Assembly (NCBI RefSeq): GCF_932526225.1
Contig: NC_064039.1
Span: 17,600,639 to 17,664,638, forward strand
DNA length: 64,000 bases
Direction of reading: 5' to 3'
From: Nematostella vectensis
Taxonomy: Eukaryota; Cnidaria; Anthozoa; Actiniaria; Edwardsiidae
The stretch's first letter is position 1. The number at the start of each line of letters is the position of its first letter. Under the pieces are notes generated by a model. That model was not told the DNA's origin, did no database searches, and worked only from the letters and a program-made list of their open reading frames with translations. This document shows positions 19,644 through 33,474 of this stretch, piece after piece. A program made the translations under genes and the position numbers.

Positions 19644-22600
19644 TATTTTTTTGCTAATATCAGGAACGTTTTATAAAACGCATATAAATAGCTTTAAGAA
19701 TATTCGGTTTCTTGTTTAACCAAGTGATTTGTATTTTGGCAGAAAGAAAAAGCGATGAAAAATTGATATTCGCATTATTTTAGGATTACTTTGACTTTAG
19801 CAGTAATAATAACAGCTTCACCGGCGGAGAGGAAGTCAGTCATTATGCGAGAGGAAGTGACGCGCAAGCGTATCTATTGTTTTCCCTTCACGTGACTACC
19901 ACGGCGGGCTATTCGCATAGCGTGTTTAGCAGTGTGACTTTGGTTCATCTAACTTCTCTCTAAATCCACTCCAAAAGATGCGCTATTTCTTTCAATGACA
20001 TCAAATCGAATGGCAAAGCCTACCAATGAAAACATGTTGACCACATAACCTTCAAGTTTTGAGGGAAAACAGAGCTTTTAATGCGGGAAATCAGCGACTG
20101 CGTGCGTGAGGTGAGAATTCAACAGTGAAGACAAAACTCGCTGAAATTGTCGCCGAAAGGGAGCCCCAGAGACTTTCAGGTAAGCCTAACTGATCGGAAC
20201 CAGTTCTTGTTTATTCGTTTCTTGAATATTTTTTGTCTTTAAGGGCAACATTTCGAGTTTAGGCGTTTTTTTTTTCCTCTTTGAGTAGTGTCTATCATTC
20301 GCTTCGAATCAGCGTTCCGCCGTACGCTAAAGAGCCTTCGGTTCTATCTTATCTGGCCAGCGGAGAAATCTTATATTCTTCACATGAAACACTTGTTTTA
20401 TTGAATTGTATTTTATACAAATCAATGTTTTTTTTTTTTTAAGATTATGCTCGGTTGTTATTGAGCTAGTACATTGCTTGGCATCTCTTTATTTTTCTGG
20501 TTCAAATGCAACCAGATGTAAAATGATGATTTTCAATGGTAAGAACAACCCTTTTACATTTTCAGCAGAAAATCCCTAAGAAATGTTGCATTTTTGATTG
20601 TGTCTGTTTACTATAAGTTTTAGTTGTCCAGTATTTTAGGCTTTGGTTCAAAAAGAGGATGACACTTAATTCAAAGTCAGTCAACATAATCAATATAAGC
20701 AATCAATATCAGGGGTTTCATTAGAAGGCAGGAACTGGCAGTTAACCGCCACCGTCAACTTAAAACGCTGATCTCAGATCTAATAAAGTTTGCAAATGAA
20801 GCATGATTCGTGATAAAATACCATTTGACATTATGCTATTGTCACTATCATCTATTCTTGATTTTGATTGTTTTTCATTAAGTTAATTGTCTGTTACTTT
20901 TGAACATATTCATTTTTTATTGCTTGAGAGTCGTAGCGTTTTTTTTGCCACCATCCTTGATGTGAAACAAGAAAGATGTTTCTGCGATTCGAGCCTGCCA
21001 ATTGATTTTTTCCCTTTTAGCTGCATTTAACAGTATTTCCAAAGCCTGAAGGATAACATATATAGAAAGTATGATGGGACACTGGATGCTCATAGGAAAT
21101 CATGCAGACAGTACCAGACGGTCATCATAGTGAGTATTTAAAATTGAATATTGTTGGTGTAGTTAAACCCTCTGAATTTTCTCATTAAAATTTTCTCTTT
21201 AACACAATAGCATTTTAGTTTTTATGAACTCCTTTTATTCTTAAAATTTCCACAAAGGTTTTGATAGGTTGGTATCAATATTGCTATTATACTTGCTTGA
21301 ATGGCTCTTTTAAAGGATTGTATTAAAATTTTAAATGCTGTATTTGCTGGAAAAAGTAGACTTGCACTTGTGCAACACTTGTGTGTTTGTAAACAAATCA
21401 AATGACTTTTTGTTTGGTGAACTTGCACTCTCTCCAGCCTTTGGTGGCAAAATAACAGCACAACAAGTAACTAATTCAGCATTTACAAACTATCCAGGAA
21501 ATTAGAGATTGTCAATAAGGGCTTATCCCCTTGTGTGAGGGTGCCACACAAAAAGCCATAGGATCACCTTAGTGCAAGTTCACTTGGGGAGTGCACTAAT
21601 GAAAAAACAATATAGATTCCAAAAAGGATGACAAAATAAAATAATAGTTTCTGAAAACATAGTCACTTCTCTTTCCTGGTCAAGAAAATATGAAACTGTG
21701 CAAAGCTTTTCCTGCATTTATGGCTATGAAGAAGGGAATAATAAATTGAGCTCGACAAGTATAGGCTTTATAAAACAGTGCAGATACTTATCAAACAATT
21801 TCTTCCTTTACAGAAACAGCAGATAGTCCTAAATGCTGCGGAGGCTATTAACTGGCCAGAGGAGAAGAAGGAGAGGTTTGCCGATGTTCTGAATGATGTA
21901 CACAACATTTCATCAGAGAAGAGCGAGGAAGAGGGAGATGGGGTTGTCTTCTTCTTTAAATCATTGAATTGGGAGAGAAAAAAGCTTAGGATTTTGAAGG
22001 TGTTAGAAAGCCATCACTGACAATGTAACTTAGTCGCAGGGCTTTGCTCAAGATGGCAAAGAGAGTGAGAGGAGTAAGACGATCAGACAGACCCTGTCCA
22101 GAGAACAACAAGAAATAGGCAGTATTAAAGCGAACCTCCAATGAGATGCTTGACGGCAGTGCACCAAGATCTCTACATACCTCTACCCCGCAGCATCCAA
22201 CACAATCCAATAGTATTTAGTCCATATTTGTCAGCAGCGAATAGGGTTATGTAAGTCTATTTCTTTTTATATCATCAATACAAAATATTTCTTAAAAATC
22301 AAATACGATTTACAAGGCTCTTGTTAATTTTTGGCTAGGGCTTTTCAGCCTTTTTAAATAATTTTCATGATGTTTTTGTCTCTATTCTACATTTGTATAT
22401 ACATATAAAAACATTGATTATTTCCTACTTTCATAAAATATGCTTTTGAGTCAAGCTGACTGTTTGATTTTTGTTCTACATTAGTTTTCGTAGTTAGCAT
22501 TTTATCACATAAAAGATGGCTTTTTAGATGTAAGTTATAAGATTTGTATATCAAATCAGATTTCATGCCATTATGCACATGTAAGAGACGACAGAGGATT

Positions 22601-23232
22601 TAAATAAAAATAGAATGGAAGCTTAATATTGATTGTGTCTCCCTGCTCAAAAATTATTATGATGATGTGGATTAAACTATGCAAAATTCTCAGTGCTCCA
22701 GCCGTGAACGCTGTAGAACCACACACAATCTATATTGAAAAACACCTAGAAACGTTATTTATAGGTTCTTAAATATGAAATTGAGATAAACTTTCTAAAT
22801 GTTAAAAGGTGAAATTTAATGAGTTCATAATAGTTATATAAAGGTACACTTGAATGGCTTTAAAAATTCAGGATAGTCACATAAACGTTTATTTAAGGAC
22901 CTTAAAAGAAATTTAAAGATAATATTTAATGGCTTTAAAATTCAGGAAAGTTACATTAATGTTTATTTAAGGAACTTAAAAGTTATTAAAGATAAGATTT
23001 ACTGAGATTTACGTGTTCAGGATAGTTTCATAAAGTTTAAATTTTTGTATCTTTCAGTGGTTTTCTTAAAGGTTTCGAAATGAACATTTCGAAACCCTTG
23101 AAAAAGCGCTGAAAGGTACTTATAGTTAATATTTCAGCCTACTGAAAGATACACTGAAATGTATCTAAAGTTTAAATTTCTTCGCCTTTTTGTATACATT
23201 TAAAGGTACTTATTTCCTTTTTTTCGTCCAGT
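19644..23232. repeat. Segment E2, non-satellite insert (copy 2 of 3)
   Basis: Same content and borders as E1. It lacks the E1 hairpin insertion at about 10000-10110. It matches E3 more closely than E1, for example in the exon (residue changes K to I, T to A and K to E relative to E1, shared with E3). The 12-bp hairpin and the 77-bp direct repeats are at the right end. Confidence 0.85.
21814..22220 (+). pseudogene. Frameshifted coding exon in E2
   Basis: Counterpart of the E1 exon at a constant offset. The acceptor ends at 21813 and the first frame stops at 22020. The second frame, with its internal stop, runs to 22220. The same frame break as in E1 and E3 shows that the exon was already broken before the copies separated. 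Confidence 0.45.
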
Positions 23233-23669
23233 AAGGGGTATAGGGTAGTAAGTGCTAAGTCATATGGGTGTAGCTTAGTTAGCGGTGGGTACTCATGGGT
23301 ATAAGGTAGTTAGTGCTAGGTAGTAGAGGTGTAGTTTAGTTAGGGTTGGGTATTCAGGAGTATAGGCTAGTTAGTGCTAGGTCGTAGGGTGTAGTTTAGT
23401 TAGGGGTGGGTACTCAGGGTTATAGGGTAGGTAACTGCTCGGTTATAGGGGTGTAGTTTAGTTAGGGTTGGGTATTCAGGGGTATAGGGTAGTTACAGCC
23501 AAGTAATAAGGGTGTAGCTTAGTTAGGGGTGGGTATTCAGGGGTAAAGTGTAGTTATTGCTAGGTCATAGGTGAGGCTTAGGGGTAGGTATTCAGGAGCA
23601 TAGCATAGTTAGTGCTAGGTCGTAGGGGTGTAGCTTAGTTAGGGGTGGATACTCAGGGATATAGGGTAG
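23233..23669 (+). repeat. G-rich minisatellite block right of E2
   Basis: Nearly the same as the block right of E1, including shared small deletions, so the flank was copied together with E. Confidence 0.9.
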
Positions 23670-24015
23670 CTATTATTATTAATTATTATCATTAATTATT
23701 ATTATTAATTATTATAATGTACCCATATTACCTAGCTCTTTAAACCCTGTGCCTGTTTGAACCATCCCCTAAAACCCTGCACCTCCAAGACCAAGCCATT
23801 GATACCCTCTACCCCTGTGTACCCACTCATTCATAACTAGCACCCCTATGACCTAGTTCTTGATATCATTGACCCTTATTACCATCCCTTGAAACCTAGT
23901 ACCCTTTGACCAACTCTTGTTACCCTGTACACCTGTCAAGTCACCCACAAACTCACTTATCTTAACGTCCCCTTATCGTCCTTGTCTTTACACCCCTGAA
24001 AAAATCCCAAGTTGA

Positions 24016-24088
24016 TCTGACCTGGATTCGAACCCCGGCCCTCTTGTTTGAGAAGCAAAGCCCAAACCACTGATGAGCTATCGCGCCA
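24016..24088 (-). ncRNA. tRNA-like element, type B with 3-bp insertion (unit 11)
   Basis: It shares the TGA duplication of unit 7. An extra change (CCCAAACC for CCCGTACC) disrupts the D-loop bases next to box A. Confidence 0.5.
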
Positions 24089-24178
24089 CTCTCTTGAAAA
24101 CTAGAAGTGACTACCGTATAGCCTTGTTTACCCAGCCTTATAAGGTACAGAGTAGTTTTTCCTTGATATCTCGAGAGT

Positions 24179-24247
24179 GGCGCTATGGCTCAGTGGTACG
24201 GGCTTTGCTTCTCAAGCAAAGGGGCCAGGGTTCGAATCCAGGTAAGA
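24179..24247 (+). ncRNA. tRNA-like element, type A (unit 11)
   Basis: GGGCTTTGCTTCTC variant as in unit 7, with CAAAGGGGCC in the anticodon-like arm. Both boxes are intact. Confidence 0.55.
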
Positions 24248-25485
24248 TAAACTAGAGATTTTTTCAGGGGTGTTAAGGTAAGGACGGTGGCATTAGGGGG
24301 TGGGTGCACAGGGGTACAGGATATAAACGGCAGGGGTGCAAGCTGGTAAGCGCTTGGTCATACATTTGTAAAGGGTAGTTATGTGATTAGGTGTCATAGG
24401 GGTGTAGGTCAGGTAAGGATGGGTAGGCAGGGATATAGGGTAGTAAGTGCTAGGTCATAGGGTGTAGCTTTGTTAGGGGTTGATACTCAGGGTTATAGGG
24501 TAGTAAGAGCTAAGTCATAGGGGTGTAACTTAGTTAGCGGTGGGTACCCATGGGTATAGGGTAGTTAGTGCTAGGGCGTAGTGGTGTAGCTTAGCTAGGT
24601 GTATGTACTTAGGGATATAGGCTAGTTAGTGCTAGGTCGTAGGGGTTTAGCTTAGTTAGGGGTGGGTACTCAGGGGTATAGGGTAGTTAAAGCCAAGTCA
24701 TAAGGGTGTAGCTTAGTTACGGGTGGGTATTAAGGGGTATAGGGTAGTTAGTGCTAGGTAGAAGAGGTGTAGTTTAGTTAAGGTTGGGTATTCAGGGGTA
24801 TAGGCTAGTTAGTCCTAGGTCGTAGGGGTGTAGCTTAGCTAGGTGTATGTACTTAGGGGTATAGGCTAGTTAGTGCTAGGACATAGGCTTGTAGTTTAGT
24901 TAGGAGTGGGTACACAGGGTTATAGGGGTGTAGTTTAGTTAGGGTATGGTTTTAAGAGGTATAGGGTAGTTAGTGCTACGTCACAGGGGTGTAGCTTAGC
25001 AAGGGTTGGGTACTACGGGGGGAAAAGGGTAGTTATTGCTAGGTCATAGGGGTGAGGCTGAGTTAGGGGTAGGTATTCAGGAGTATAGCATAGTTAGTGC
25101 TAGGGCGTAGGGGTGTAGCTTAGTTAGGCGTGGATACTCAGGGATATAGGGTAGCTATTATTAATAATTATTATTAATTATTATAATGTACCCATATTAC
25201 CTAGCTCTTGAAACCCTGTGACTGGTTGAACCATCCCCTAAAACCCTGCACCTCCAAGACCAAGACATTGATACCCTCTACCCCTGTGTACCCACTCATT
25301 CATAACTTGCACCCCTATGACCTAGTTCTTGATATCATTGACCCTTATTACCATCCCTTGAAACCTAGTACCCTTTGACCAACTCTTGTTACCCTGTACA
25401 CCTGTCAAGTCACCCACAAACTCACTTATCTTAACATCCCCTTAACGTCCTTGTCTTTACACCCCTGAAAAAAATCCCAAGTTGA

Positions 25486-25555
25486 TCTGACGTGGATTCG
25501 AACCCCGGTCCTCTTGTTTGAGAAGCGAAGCCCGTACCACTGAGCTATCGCGCCA
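25486..25555 (-). ncRNA. tRNA-like element, type B (unit 12)
   Basis: Both boxes are intact. It has the CACGTCAGA 3' end on the minus strand, as in unit 9. T7 lies downstream. Confidence 0.6.
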
Positions 25556-25678
25556 CTCTCTTGAAAACTAGAAGTAACTACCAAGCCTACCTGAAAAAAT
25601 CCTATAGTAACTACCGTATAGACTTGTTTACCCAGCCTTATAAGGTATAGAGTAGCTTTTTCTTGATATCTCGAGAGT

Positions 25679-25703
25679 GGCGCTATGGCTCAGTGGTACG
25701 GGC
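25679..25703 (+). pseudogene. Truncated type A tRNA-like element at E3 junction
   Basis: Cut after GTACGGGC, identical to the E1 and E2 junctions. Confidence 0.75.
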
Positions 25704-28700
25704 TATTTTTTTGCTAATATCAGGAACGTTTTATAAAACGCATATAAATAGCTTTAAGAATATTCGGTTTCTTGTTTAACCAAGTGATTTGTATTTTGGC
25801 AGAAAGAAAAAGCGATGAAAAATTGATATTCGCATTATTTTAGGATTACTTTGCCTTTAGAGTAATAATAACAGCTTCACCGGCGGAGAGGAAGTCAGTC
25901 ATATGCGAGAGGAAGTGACGCGCAAGCGTATCTATTGTTTTCCCTTCACGTGACTACCACGGCGGGCTATTCGCATAGCGTGTTTAGAAGTGTGACTTTG
26001 GTTCATCTAACTTCTCTCTAAATCCACTCCAAAAGATGCGCTATTTCTTTCAATGACATCAAATCGAATGGCAAAGCCTACCAATGAAAACATGTTGACC
26101 ACATAACCTTTAAGTTTTGAGGGAAAACAGAGCTTTTAATGCGGGAAATCAGCGACTGCGTGCGTGAGGTGAGAATTCAACAGTGAAGACAAAACTCGCT
26201 GAAATTGTCGCCGAAAGGGAGCCCCAGAGACTTTCAGGTAAGCCTAACTGATCGGAACCAGTTCTTGTTTATTCGTTTCTTGAATATTTTTTGTCTTTAA
26301 GGGCAACCTTTCGAGTTTAGGCGTTTTTTTTTTCCTCTTTGAGTAGTGTCTATCATTCGCTTCGAATCAGCGTTCCGCCGTACGCTAAAGAGCCTTCGGT
26401 TCTATCTTATCTGGCCAGCGGAGAAATCTTATATTCTTCACATGAAGCACTTGTTTTATTGAATTGTATTTTATACAAATCAATGTTTTTTTTTAAGATT
26501 ATGCTCGGTTGTTATTGAGCTAGTACATTGCTTGGCATCTGTTTATTTTTCTGGTTCAAATGCAACCAGATGTAAAATGATGATTTTCAATGGTAAGAAC
26601 AACCCTTTTACATTTTCAGCAGAAAATCCCTAAGAAATGTTGCATTTTTGATTGTGTCTGTTTACTATAAGTTTTAGTTGTCCAGTATTTTATGCTTTGG
26701 TTCAAAAAGAGGATGACACTTAATTCAAAGTCAGTCAACATAATCAATATAAGCAATCAATATCAGGGGTTTCATTAGAAGGCAGGTACTGGCAGTTAAC
26801 CGCCACCGTCAACTTAAAACGCTGATCTCAGATCTAATAAAGTTTGCAAATGAAGCATGATTCGTGATAAAATACCATTTGACATTATGCTATTGTCACT
26901 ATCATCTATTCTTGATTTTGATTGTTTTTCATTAAGTTAATTGTCTGTTACTTTTGAACATATTCATTTTTTATTGCTTGAGAGTCGTAGGGTTTTTTTT
27001 TTGCCACCATCCTTGATGTGAAACAAGAAAGATGTTTCTGCGATTCGAGCCTGCCAATTGATTTTTTCCCTTTTAGCTGCATTTAACAGTATTTCCAAAG
27101 CCTGAAGGATAACATATATAGAAAGTATGATGGGACACTGGATGCTCATAGGAAATCATGCAGACAGTACCAGACGGTCATCATAGTGAGTATTTAAAAT
27201 TGAATATTGTTGGTGTAGTTAAACCCTCTGAATTTTCTCATTAAAATTTTCTCTTTAACACAATAGCATTTTAGTTTTTATGAACTCCTTTTATTCTTAA
27301 AATTTCCACAAAGGTTTTGATAGGTTGGTATCAATATTGCTATTATACTTGCTTGAATGGCTCTTTTAAAGGATTGTATTAAAATTTTAAATGCTGTATT
27401 TGCTGGAAAAAGTAGACTTGCACTTGTGCAACACTTGTGTGTTTGTAAACAAATCAAATGACTTTTTGTTTGGTGAACTTGCACTCTCTCCAGCCTTTGG
27501 TGGCAAAATAACAGCACAACAAGTAACTAATTCAGCATTTACAAACTATCCAGAAAATTAGAGATTGTCAATAAGGGCTTATCCCCTTGTGTGAGGGTGC
27601 CACACAAAAAGCCATAGGATCACCTTAGTGCAAGTTCACTTGGGGAGTGCACTAATGAAAAAACAATATAGATTCCAAAAAGGATGACAAAATAAAATAA
27701 TAGTTTCTGAAGACATAGTCACTTCTCTTTCCTGGTCAAGAAAATATGAAACTGTGCAAAGCTTTTCCTGCATTTATGGCTATGAAGAAGGGAATAATAA
27801 ATTGAGCTCGACAAGTATAGGCTTTATAAAACAGTGCAGATACTTATCAAACAATTTCTTCCTTTACAGAAACAGCAGATAGTCCTAAATGCTGCGGAGG
27901 CTATTAACTGGCCAGAGGAGAAGAAGGAGAGGTTTGCCGATGTTCTGAATGATGTACACAACATTTCATCAGAGAAGAGCGAGGAAGAGGGAGATGGGGT
28001 TGTCTTCTTCTTTAAATCATTGAATTGGGAGAGAAAAAAGCTTAGGATTTTGAAGGTGTTAGAAAGCCATCACTGACAATGTAACTTAGTCGCAGGGCTT
28101 TGCTCAAGATGGCAAAGAGAGTGAGAGGAGTAAGACGATCAGACAGACCCTGTCCAGAGAACACCAAGAAATAGGCAGTATTAAAGCGAACCTCCAATGA
28201 GATGCTTGACGGCAGTGCACCAAGATCTCTACATACCTCTACCCCGCAGCGTCCAACACAATCCAATAGTATTTAGTCCATATTTGTCAGCAGGGAATAG
28301 GGTTATGTAAGTCTATTTCTTTTTATATCATCAATACAAAATATTTCTTAAAAATCAAATACGATTTACAAGGCTCTTGTTAATTTTTGGCTAGGGCTTT
28401 TCAGCCTTTTTAAATAATTTTCATGATGTTTTTGTCTCTATTCTACATTTGTATATACATATAAAAACATTGATTATTTCCTACTTTCATAAAATATGCT
28501 TTTGAGTCAAGCTGACTGTTTGATTTTTGTTCTACATTAGTTTTCGTAGTTAGCATTTTATCACATAAAAGATGGCTTTTTAGATGTAAGTTATAAGATT
28601 TGTATATCAAATCAGATTTCATGCCATTATGCACATGTAAGAGACGACAGAGGATTTAAATAAAAATAGAATGGAAGCTTAATATTGATTGTGTCTCCCT

Positions 28701-29288
28701 GCTCAAAAATTATTATGATGATGTGGATTAAACTATGCAAAATTCTCAGTGCTCCAGCCGTGAACGCTGTAGAACCACACACAATCTATATTGAAAAACA
28801 CCTAGAAACGTTATTTATAGGTTCTTAAATATGAAATTGAGATAAACTTTCTAAATGTTAAAAGGTGAAATTTAATGAGTTCATAATAGTTATATAAAGG
28901 TACACTTGAATGGCTTTAAAAATTCAGGATAGTCACATAAACGTTTATTTAAGGACCTTAAAAGAAATTTAAAGATAATATTTAATGGCTTTAAAATTCA
29001 GGAAAGTTACATTAATGTTTATTTAAGGAACTTAAAAGTTATTAAAGATAAGATTTACTGAGATTTACATGTTCAGGATAGTTTCATAAAGTTTAAATTT
29101 TTGTATCTTTCAGTGGTTTTCTTAAAGGTTTCGAAATGAACATTTCGAAACCTTTAAAAAAGCGCTGAAAGGTACTTATAGTTAATATTTCAGCCTACTG
29201 AAAGATACACTGAAATGTATCTAAAGTTTAAATTTCTTCGCCTTTTTGTATACATTTAAAGGTACTTATTTCCTTTTTTTCGTCCAGT
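25704..29288. repeat. Segment E3, non-satellite insert (copy 3 of 3)
   Basis: Closest to E2, with which it shares the absence of the E1 hairpin insertion and most substitutions. Private changes include a shorter T-run near 26487 and one altered base at the edge of the right-end hairpin. Confidence 0.85.
27870..28276 (+). pseudogene. Frameshifted coding exon in E3
   Basis: Counterpart of the E1 and E2 exons, with the acceptor ending at 27869 and the first frame stopping at 28076. The encoded start equals that of E2. The downstream second frame has the same break. Confidence 0.45.
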
Positions 29289-29730
29289 GAGGGGTATAGG
29301 GTAGTAAGTGCTAAGTCATATGGGTGTAGCTTAGTTAGCGGTGGGTACTCATGGGTATAAGGTAGTTAGTGCTAGGTAGTAGAGGTGTAGTTTAGTTAGG
29401 GTTGGGTATTCAGGAGTATAGGCTAGTTAGTGCTAGGTCGTAGGGGTGTAGTTTAGTTAGGGGCGGGTACTCAGGGTTATAGGGTAGGTAACTGCTCGGT
29501 TATAGGGGTGTAGTTTAGTTAGGGTTGGGTATTCAGGGGTATAGGGTAGTTACAGCCAAGTCATAAGGGTGTAGCTTAGTTAGGGGTGGGTATTCAGGGG
29601 TAAAGTGTAGTTATTGCTAGGTCATAGGTGAGGCTTAGTTAGGGGTAGGTATTCAGGAGTATAGCCTAGTTAGTGCTAGGTCGTAGGGGTGTAGCTTAGT
29701 TAGGGGTGGATACTCAGGGATATAGGGTAG
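29289..29730 (+). repeat. G-rich minisatellite block right of E3
   Basis: Same register as the blocks right of E1 and E2, with slightly fuller units (for example TAGGGGTGTAG where the others have TAGGGTGTAG). Confidence 0.9.
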
Positions 29731-30063
29731 CTATTATTATTAATTATTATTATTAATTATTATAATGTACCCATATTACCTAGCTCTTTAAACCCTGTGC
29801 CTGTTTGAACCATCCCCTAAAACCCTGCACCTCCAAGACCAAGCCATTGATACCCTCTACCCCTGTGTACCCACTCATTCATAACTTGCACCCCTATGAC
29901 CTAGTTCTTGATATCATTGACCCTTATTACCATCCCTTGAAACCTAGTACCCTTTGACCAACTCTTTTTACCCTGTACACCTGTCAAGTCACCCACAAAC
30001 TCACTTATCTTAACGTCCCCTTATCGTCCTTGTCTTTACACCCCTGAAAAAATCCCAAGTTGA

Positions 30064-30133
30064 TCTGACCTGGATTCGAACCCCGGTCCTCTTGTTTGAG
30101 AAGCGAAGCCCGTACCACTGAGCTATCGCGCCA
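30064..30133 (-). ncRNA. tRNA-like element, type B (unit 13)
   Basis: Both boxes are intact without the TGA insertion of units 7 and 11. T6 lies downstream. Confidence 0.6.
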
Positions 30134-30223
30134 CTCTCTTGAAAACTAGAAGTGACTACCGTATAGCCTTGTTTACCCAGCCTTATAAGGTACAGAGTAG
30201 TTTTTCCTTGATATCTCGAGAGT

Positions 30224-30292
30224 GGCGCTATGGCTCAGTGGTACGGGCTTTGCTTCTCAAGCAAACGGGCCAGGGTTCGAATCCAGGTAAGA
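30224..30292 (+). ncRNA. tRNA-like element, type A (unit 13)
   Basis: GGGCTTTGCTTCTC variant. Both boxes and the T5 run are intact. Confidence 0.6.
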
Positions 30293-31123
30293 TAAACTAG
30301 AGACTTTTTCAGGGGTGTTAAGGTAAGGACGGTGGCATTAAGGGGTGGGTGCACAGGGGTACAGGATATAAACGGCAGGGGTGCAAGCTGGTAAGCGCTT
30401 GGTCATACATGAGTAAAGGGTAGTTATGTGATTAGGTGTCATAGGGGTGTAGGTCAGTTAGGGATGGGTAGGCAGGGATATAGGGTAGTAAGTGCTAGGT
30501 CATAGGGGTATAGTTTAGTTAGGGTATGGTTTTAAGGGGTATAGGGTAGTTAGTGCTACGTCACAGGGGTAATGGGTGCTAAGTATTAGATGTGTAGTTT
30601 AGGGTACTTATATGATTAGGTGTCTTAGGGGTGTAGCTTAGTTAGCGGTGGGTACTCATGGGTATAGCGTAGTTAGTGCTAGGTCATAGGGGTTTAGCTT
30701 AGTTAGGGGTGGGTACTCAAGGGTATAGGGTAGTTACAGCCAAGTCATAAGGGTGTAGCTTAGTTAGGAATGGGTACTCAGGGGTATAGGGTAGTTACAG
30801 CCAAGTCATAAGGGTGTAGCTTAGTTAGGGGTGGGTATTCAGGGGTATAGGCTAGTTAGTGCTAGGTCGTAGGGGTGTAGCTTAGCTAGGTGTGGGTACT
30901 CAGGGGTATAGGCTAGTTAGTGCTAGGACATAGGTGTGTAGTTTAGTTAGGGGTGGGTACACAAGGTTATAGGGTAGTTAGTGCTACGTCACAGGGGTGT
31001 AGCTTAGCAAGGGTTGGGTACTTAGGGGTAAAGTGTAGTTATTGCTTGGTCATAGGGATGACGCTTAGTTAGGGGAAGGTATTCAGGAGTATAGCTTAGT
31101 TAGTGCTCAGGGATATAGGGTAG

Positions 31124-31740
31124 CTATTATTATTAATTATTATTATTAATTGTTATTATTAATTATTATTATTATTATTATTAATTATTATTATTAATTA
31201 TTATTATTAATTATTACTTTTATTATTATTATTAATTATTAATTATTATTATTAATTATTATTATTAATTATTATTATGTACCTATATTACCTAGCTCCT
31301 GAAACCCTGTGCCTGTTTGAACCATCCCCTAAAACCCTGCACCTCCAAGACCAAGCCATTGATACCCTCTACCCCTGTGTACCCACTCATTCATAACTTG
31401 CACCCCTATGACCTAGTTCTTGATATCATTGACCCTTATTACCATTTCTTGAAACCTAGTACCCCTTTGACCTACTCTTGTTACCCTGTTCACCTGTCAA
31501 CTCATCCACAAACTCACTTATCCTAACGTCCCCTACGTCCTTGTCTTTACACCCCTGAAAAAAGTTGATCTGACCTGGTGGGCAATCAGGGTTATAGGGT
31601 AGTAAGTGCTGGGTCATAGGGATGCAGCTTTTTTAGGGGTGGGTATTTAGGTGTATAGGATAGTAAGTAGCAAATCATAGTAATGTAGGCCAGTTAGGAG
31701 TGGCTAAACAGGGGTACAAGCTATCAAGGGCTGAGTCATT
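31124..31740. repeat. Composite satellite unit 14, truncated
   Basis: TTA tract (31124-31277) and C-rich arm (to about 31568). Only TCTGACCTGG remains of the type B element before an abrupt switch to degenerate G-rich minisatellite. The divergent pair is lost. This is the last plus-oriented unit. Confidence 0.85.
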
Positions 31741-32856
31741 ACTATAAATTTTTATTAAGTATGATGACTATTATTTATTAATATTATTATTAATTATTCT
31801 TAATTAGTAATTACTATTACTATTAAAAAATTATAAATAATTATTTTCAATTATTATTAATAATTATTATTAATAATTATTATCATTATTAGTTATTATT
31901 ATTTAGTATTATTATTTTTTAATAATAATAATAATTATTAATTATTATTATCATTATTTTTAATTATTATTATTATTATTATTATTAATTTTTATCATGT
32001 AATCATATTACCTAGCTGTTGAAACCCTGTGCCTGTTCGAACCATCCCCTAAAACCCTGCACCCTTACTTTTAAAACCCTTAGTTTTAATTCTTCTTACT
32101 ATTAATAATTATTACTATTCATTATTATTATTTTTTAATATTATTATTTATTGTTATTATTAATAATTTTTACTATTAATTAATATTAATAATTATTAAT
32201 GATTAATATTAATTAATTATTATTTTTTTTAATTATTAATTATTACTATTCATATTATTAATTATCAATTTTTATTAATAAATTATTAATTATTAATTTT
32301 TATTATTGTTTGTTATTATTAATTAACATTTTTTATTTATTTATTATTATTATAATTAATAATTATTATTAATGATTGTTATTAATTATTATTATTTATT
32401 ATTATTATTAATTATGATTATTAATTATTATTTTTTATTATTATTAATTAATTTTGTTTCTTATTATCATTATTATTATTTCTATTAATTTTTATTACTA
32501 TTACTTATTATTATTGTTTATTATTATTGTTTTTTATTATTATTTTATTTTTATATTTATTATTATTTAATATTATTATAATTTCTTCTTATTATTTATT
32601 GTTATTATTATTTATTATTGATATTATTTATTATTTCTATAGATTATGATTATTATTATTATTTGTTTATTATTAATTACTTTTTTATTAAATATATAAT
32701 ACTTTTTACTTAAGTAAATTATTATTAATTATTATAATTATTAATTAATGATTATTATTAATTGTTATTATTAGAAATTATTATTGTTGTTATTAATTAT
32801 TCTTATTATTATTAATTATTATTTATTATTATTATCAATTATTATTATTATTATTG

Positions 32857-32898
<42 letters not shown>

Positions 32899-33187
32899 AG
32901 TATTATTAATTATTATTATATTAATTAACTATTACTAATAAATAATGTTTCATTATTATTATTATTATTATTGATGTTTAATTATTAATTATTATTAGAT
33001 TATTAATAATTAATAACTATTAATCATTATTAATTATTCTTTATTATTAATTATCAATTATTATATATTAATTTTTATTAATTATTCTTACTTATTATTA
33101 ATTTCTTATTAATTATTATTATTACTATTAATAATTAATTATTATTATAAATTATTATTAATTATTGTTTTTACTAATAATTATTAC
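31741..33187. repeat. (TTA)n-rich AT array
   Basis: Almost only A and T, mainly TTA/TTATTAATTA with irregular C or G. A C-rich arm remnant of about 90 bp (31998-32085) begins CATATTACCTAGCTGTTG. No gene is visible. Confidence 0.9.
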
Positions 33188-33315
33188 CCATGTATGAGCA
33201 AGCGCTTACCAGATTGCACCCATGTTACTCTGCCGTTTATATCCTGTACCCCTGTGCACCCACCCGCTAATGCCACCGTCCTTACCTTAACACCCCTGAA
33301 AAAGTTTTTAGTTTA

Positions 33316-33384
33316 TCTTACCTGGATCCGAACCCTGGCCCGTTTGCTTGAGAAGCGAAGCCCGTACCACTGAGCCATAGCGCC
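33316..33384 (-). ncRNA. tRNA-like element, type A, inverted unit
   Basis: Box A is intact. Box B has one change (GGTTCGGATCC). The downstream T-run on the minus strand is five T long. Confidence 0.55.
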
Positions 33385-33474
33385 ACTCTCGAGATATCAA
33401 GGAAAAACTACTCTATACCTTATAAGGCTGGGTAAACAAGGCTATACGGTAGTTACTTCTAGTTTTCAAGAGAG

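Larger units (their letters stand above)
23670..25153. repeat. Composite satellite unit 11
   Basis: Near-identical copy of unit 7. The tRNA-like pair is at 24016-24088 (minus) and 24179-24247 (plus), followed by G-rich minisatellite. Confidence 0.9.
25154..25703. repeat. Composite satellite unit 12, cut by segment E3
   Basis: C-rich arm and type B element, then a spacer lengthened by about 35 bp (around 25582-25615) that repeats the AGTAACTACCGTATAG part. The 25-base type A stub before E3 follows. Confidence 0.9.
29731..31123. repeat. Composite satellite unit 13
   Basis: TTA tract, C-rich arm, tRNA-like pair at 30064-30133 (minus) and 30224-30292 (plus), then G-rich minisatellite. Confidence 0.9.
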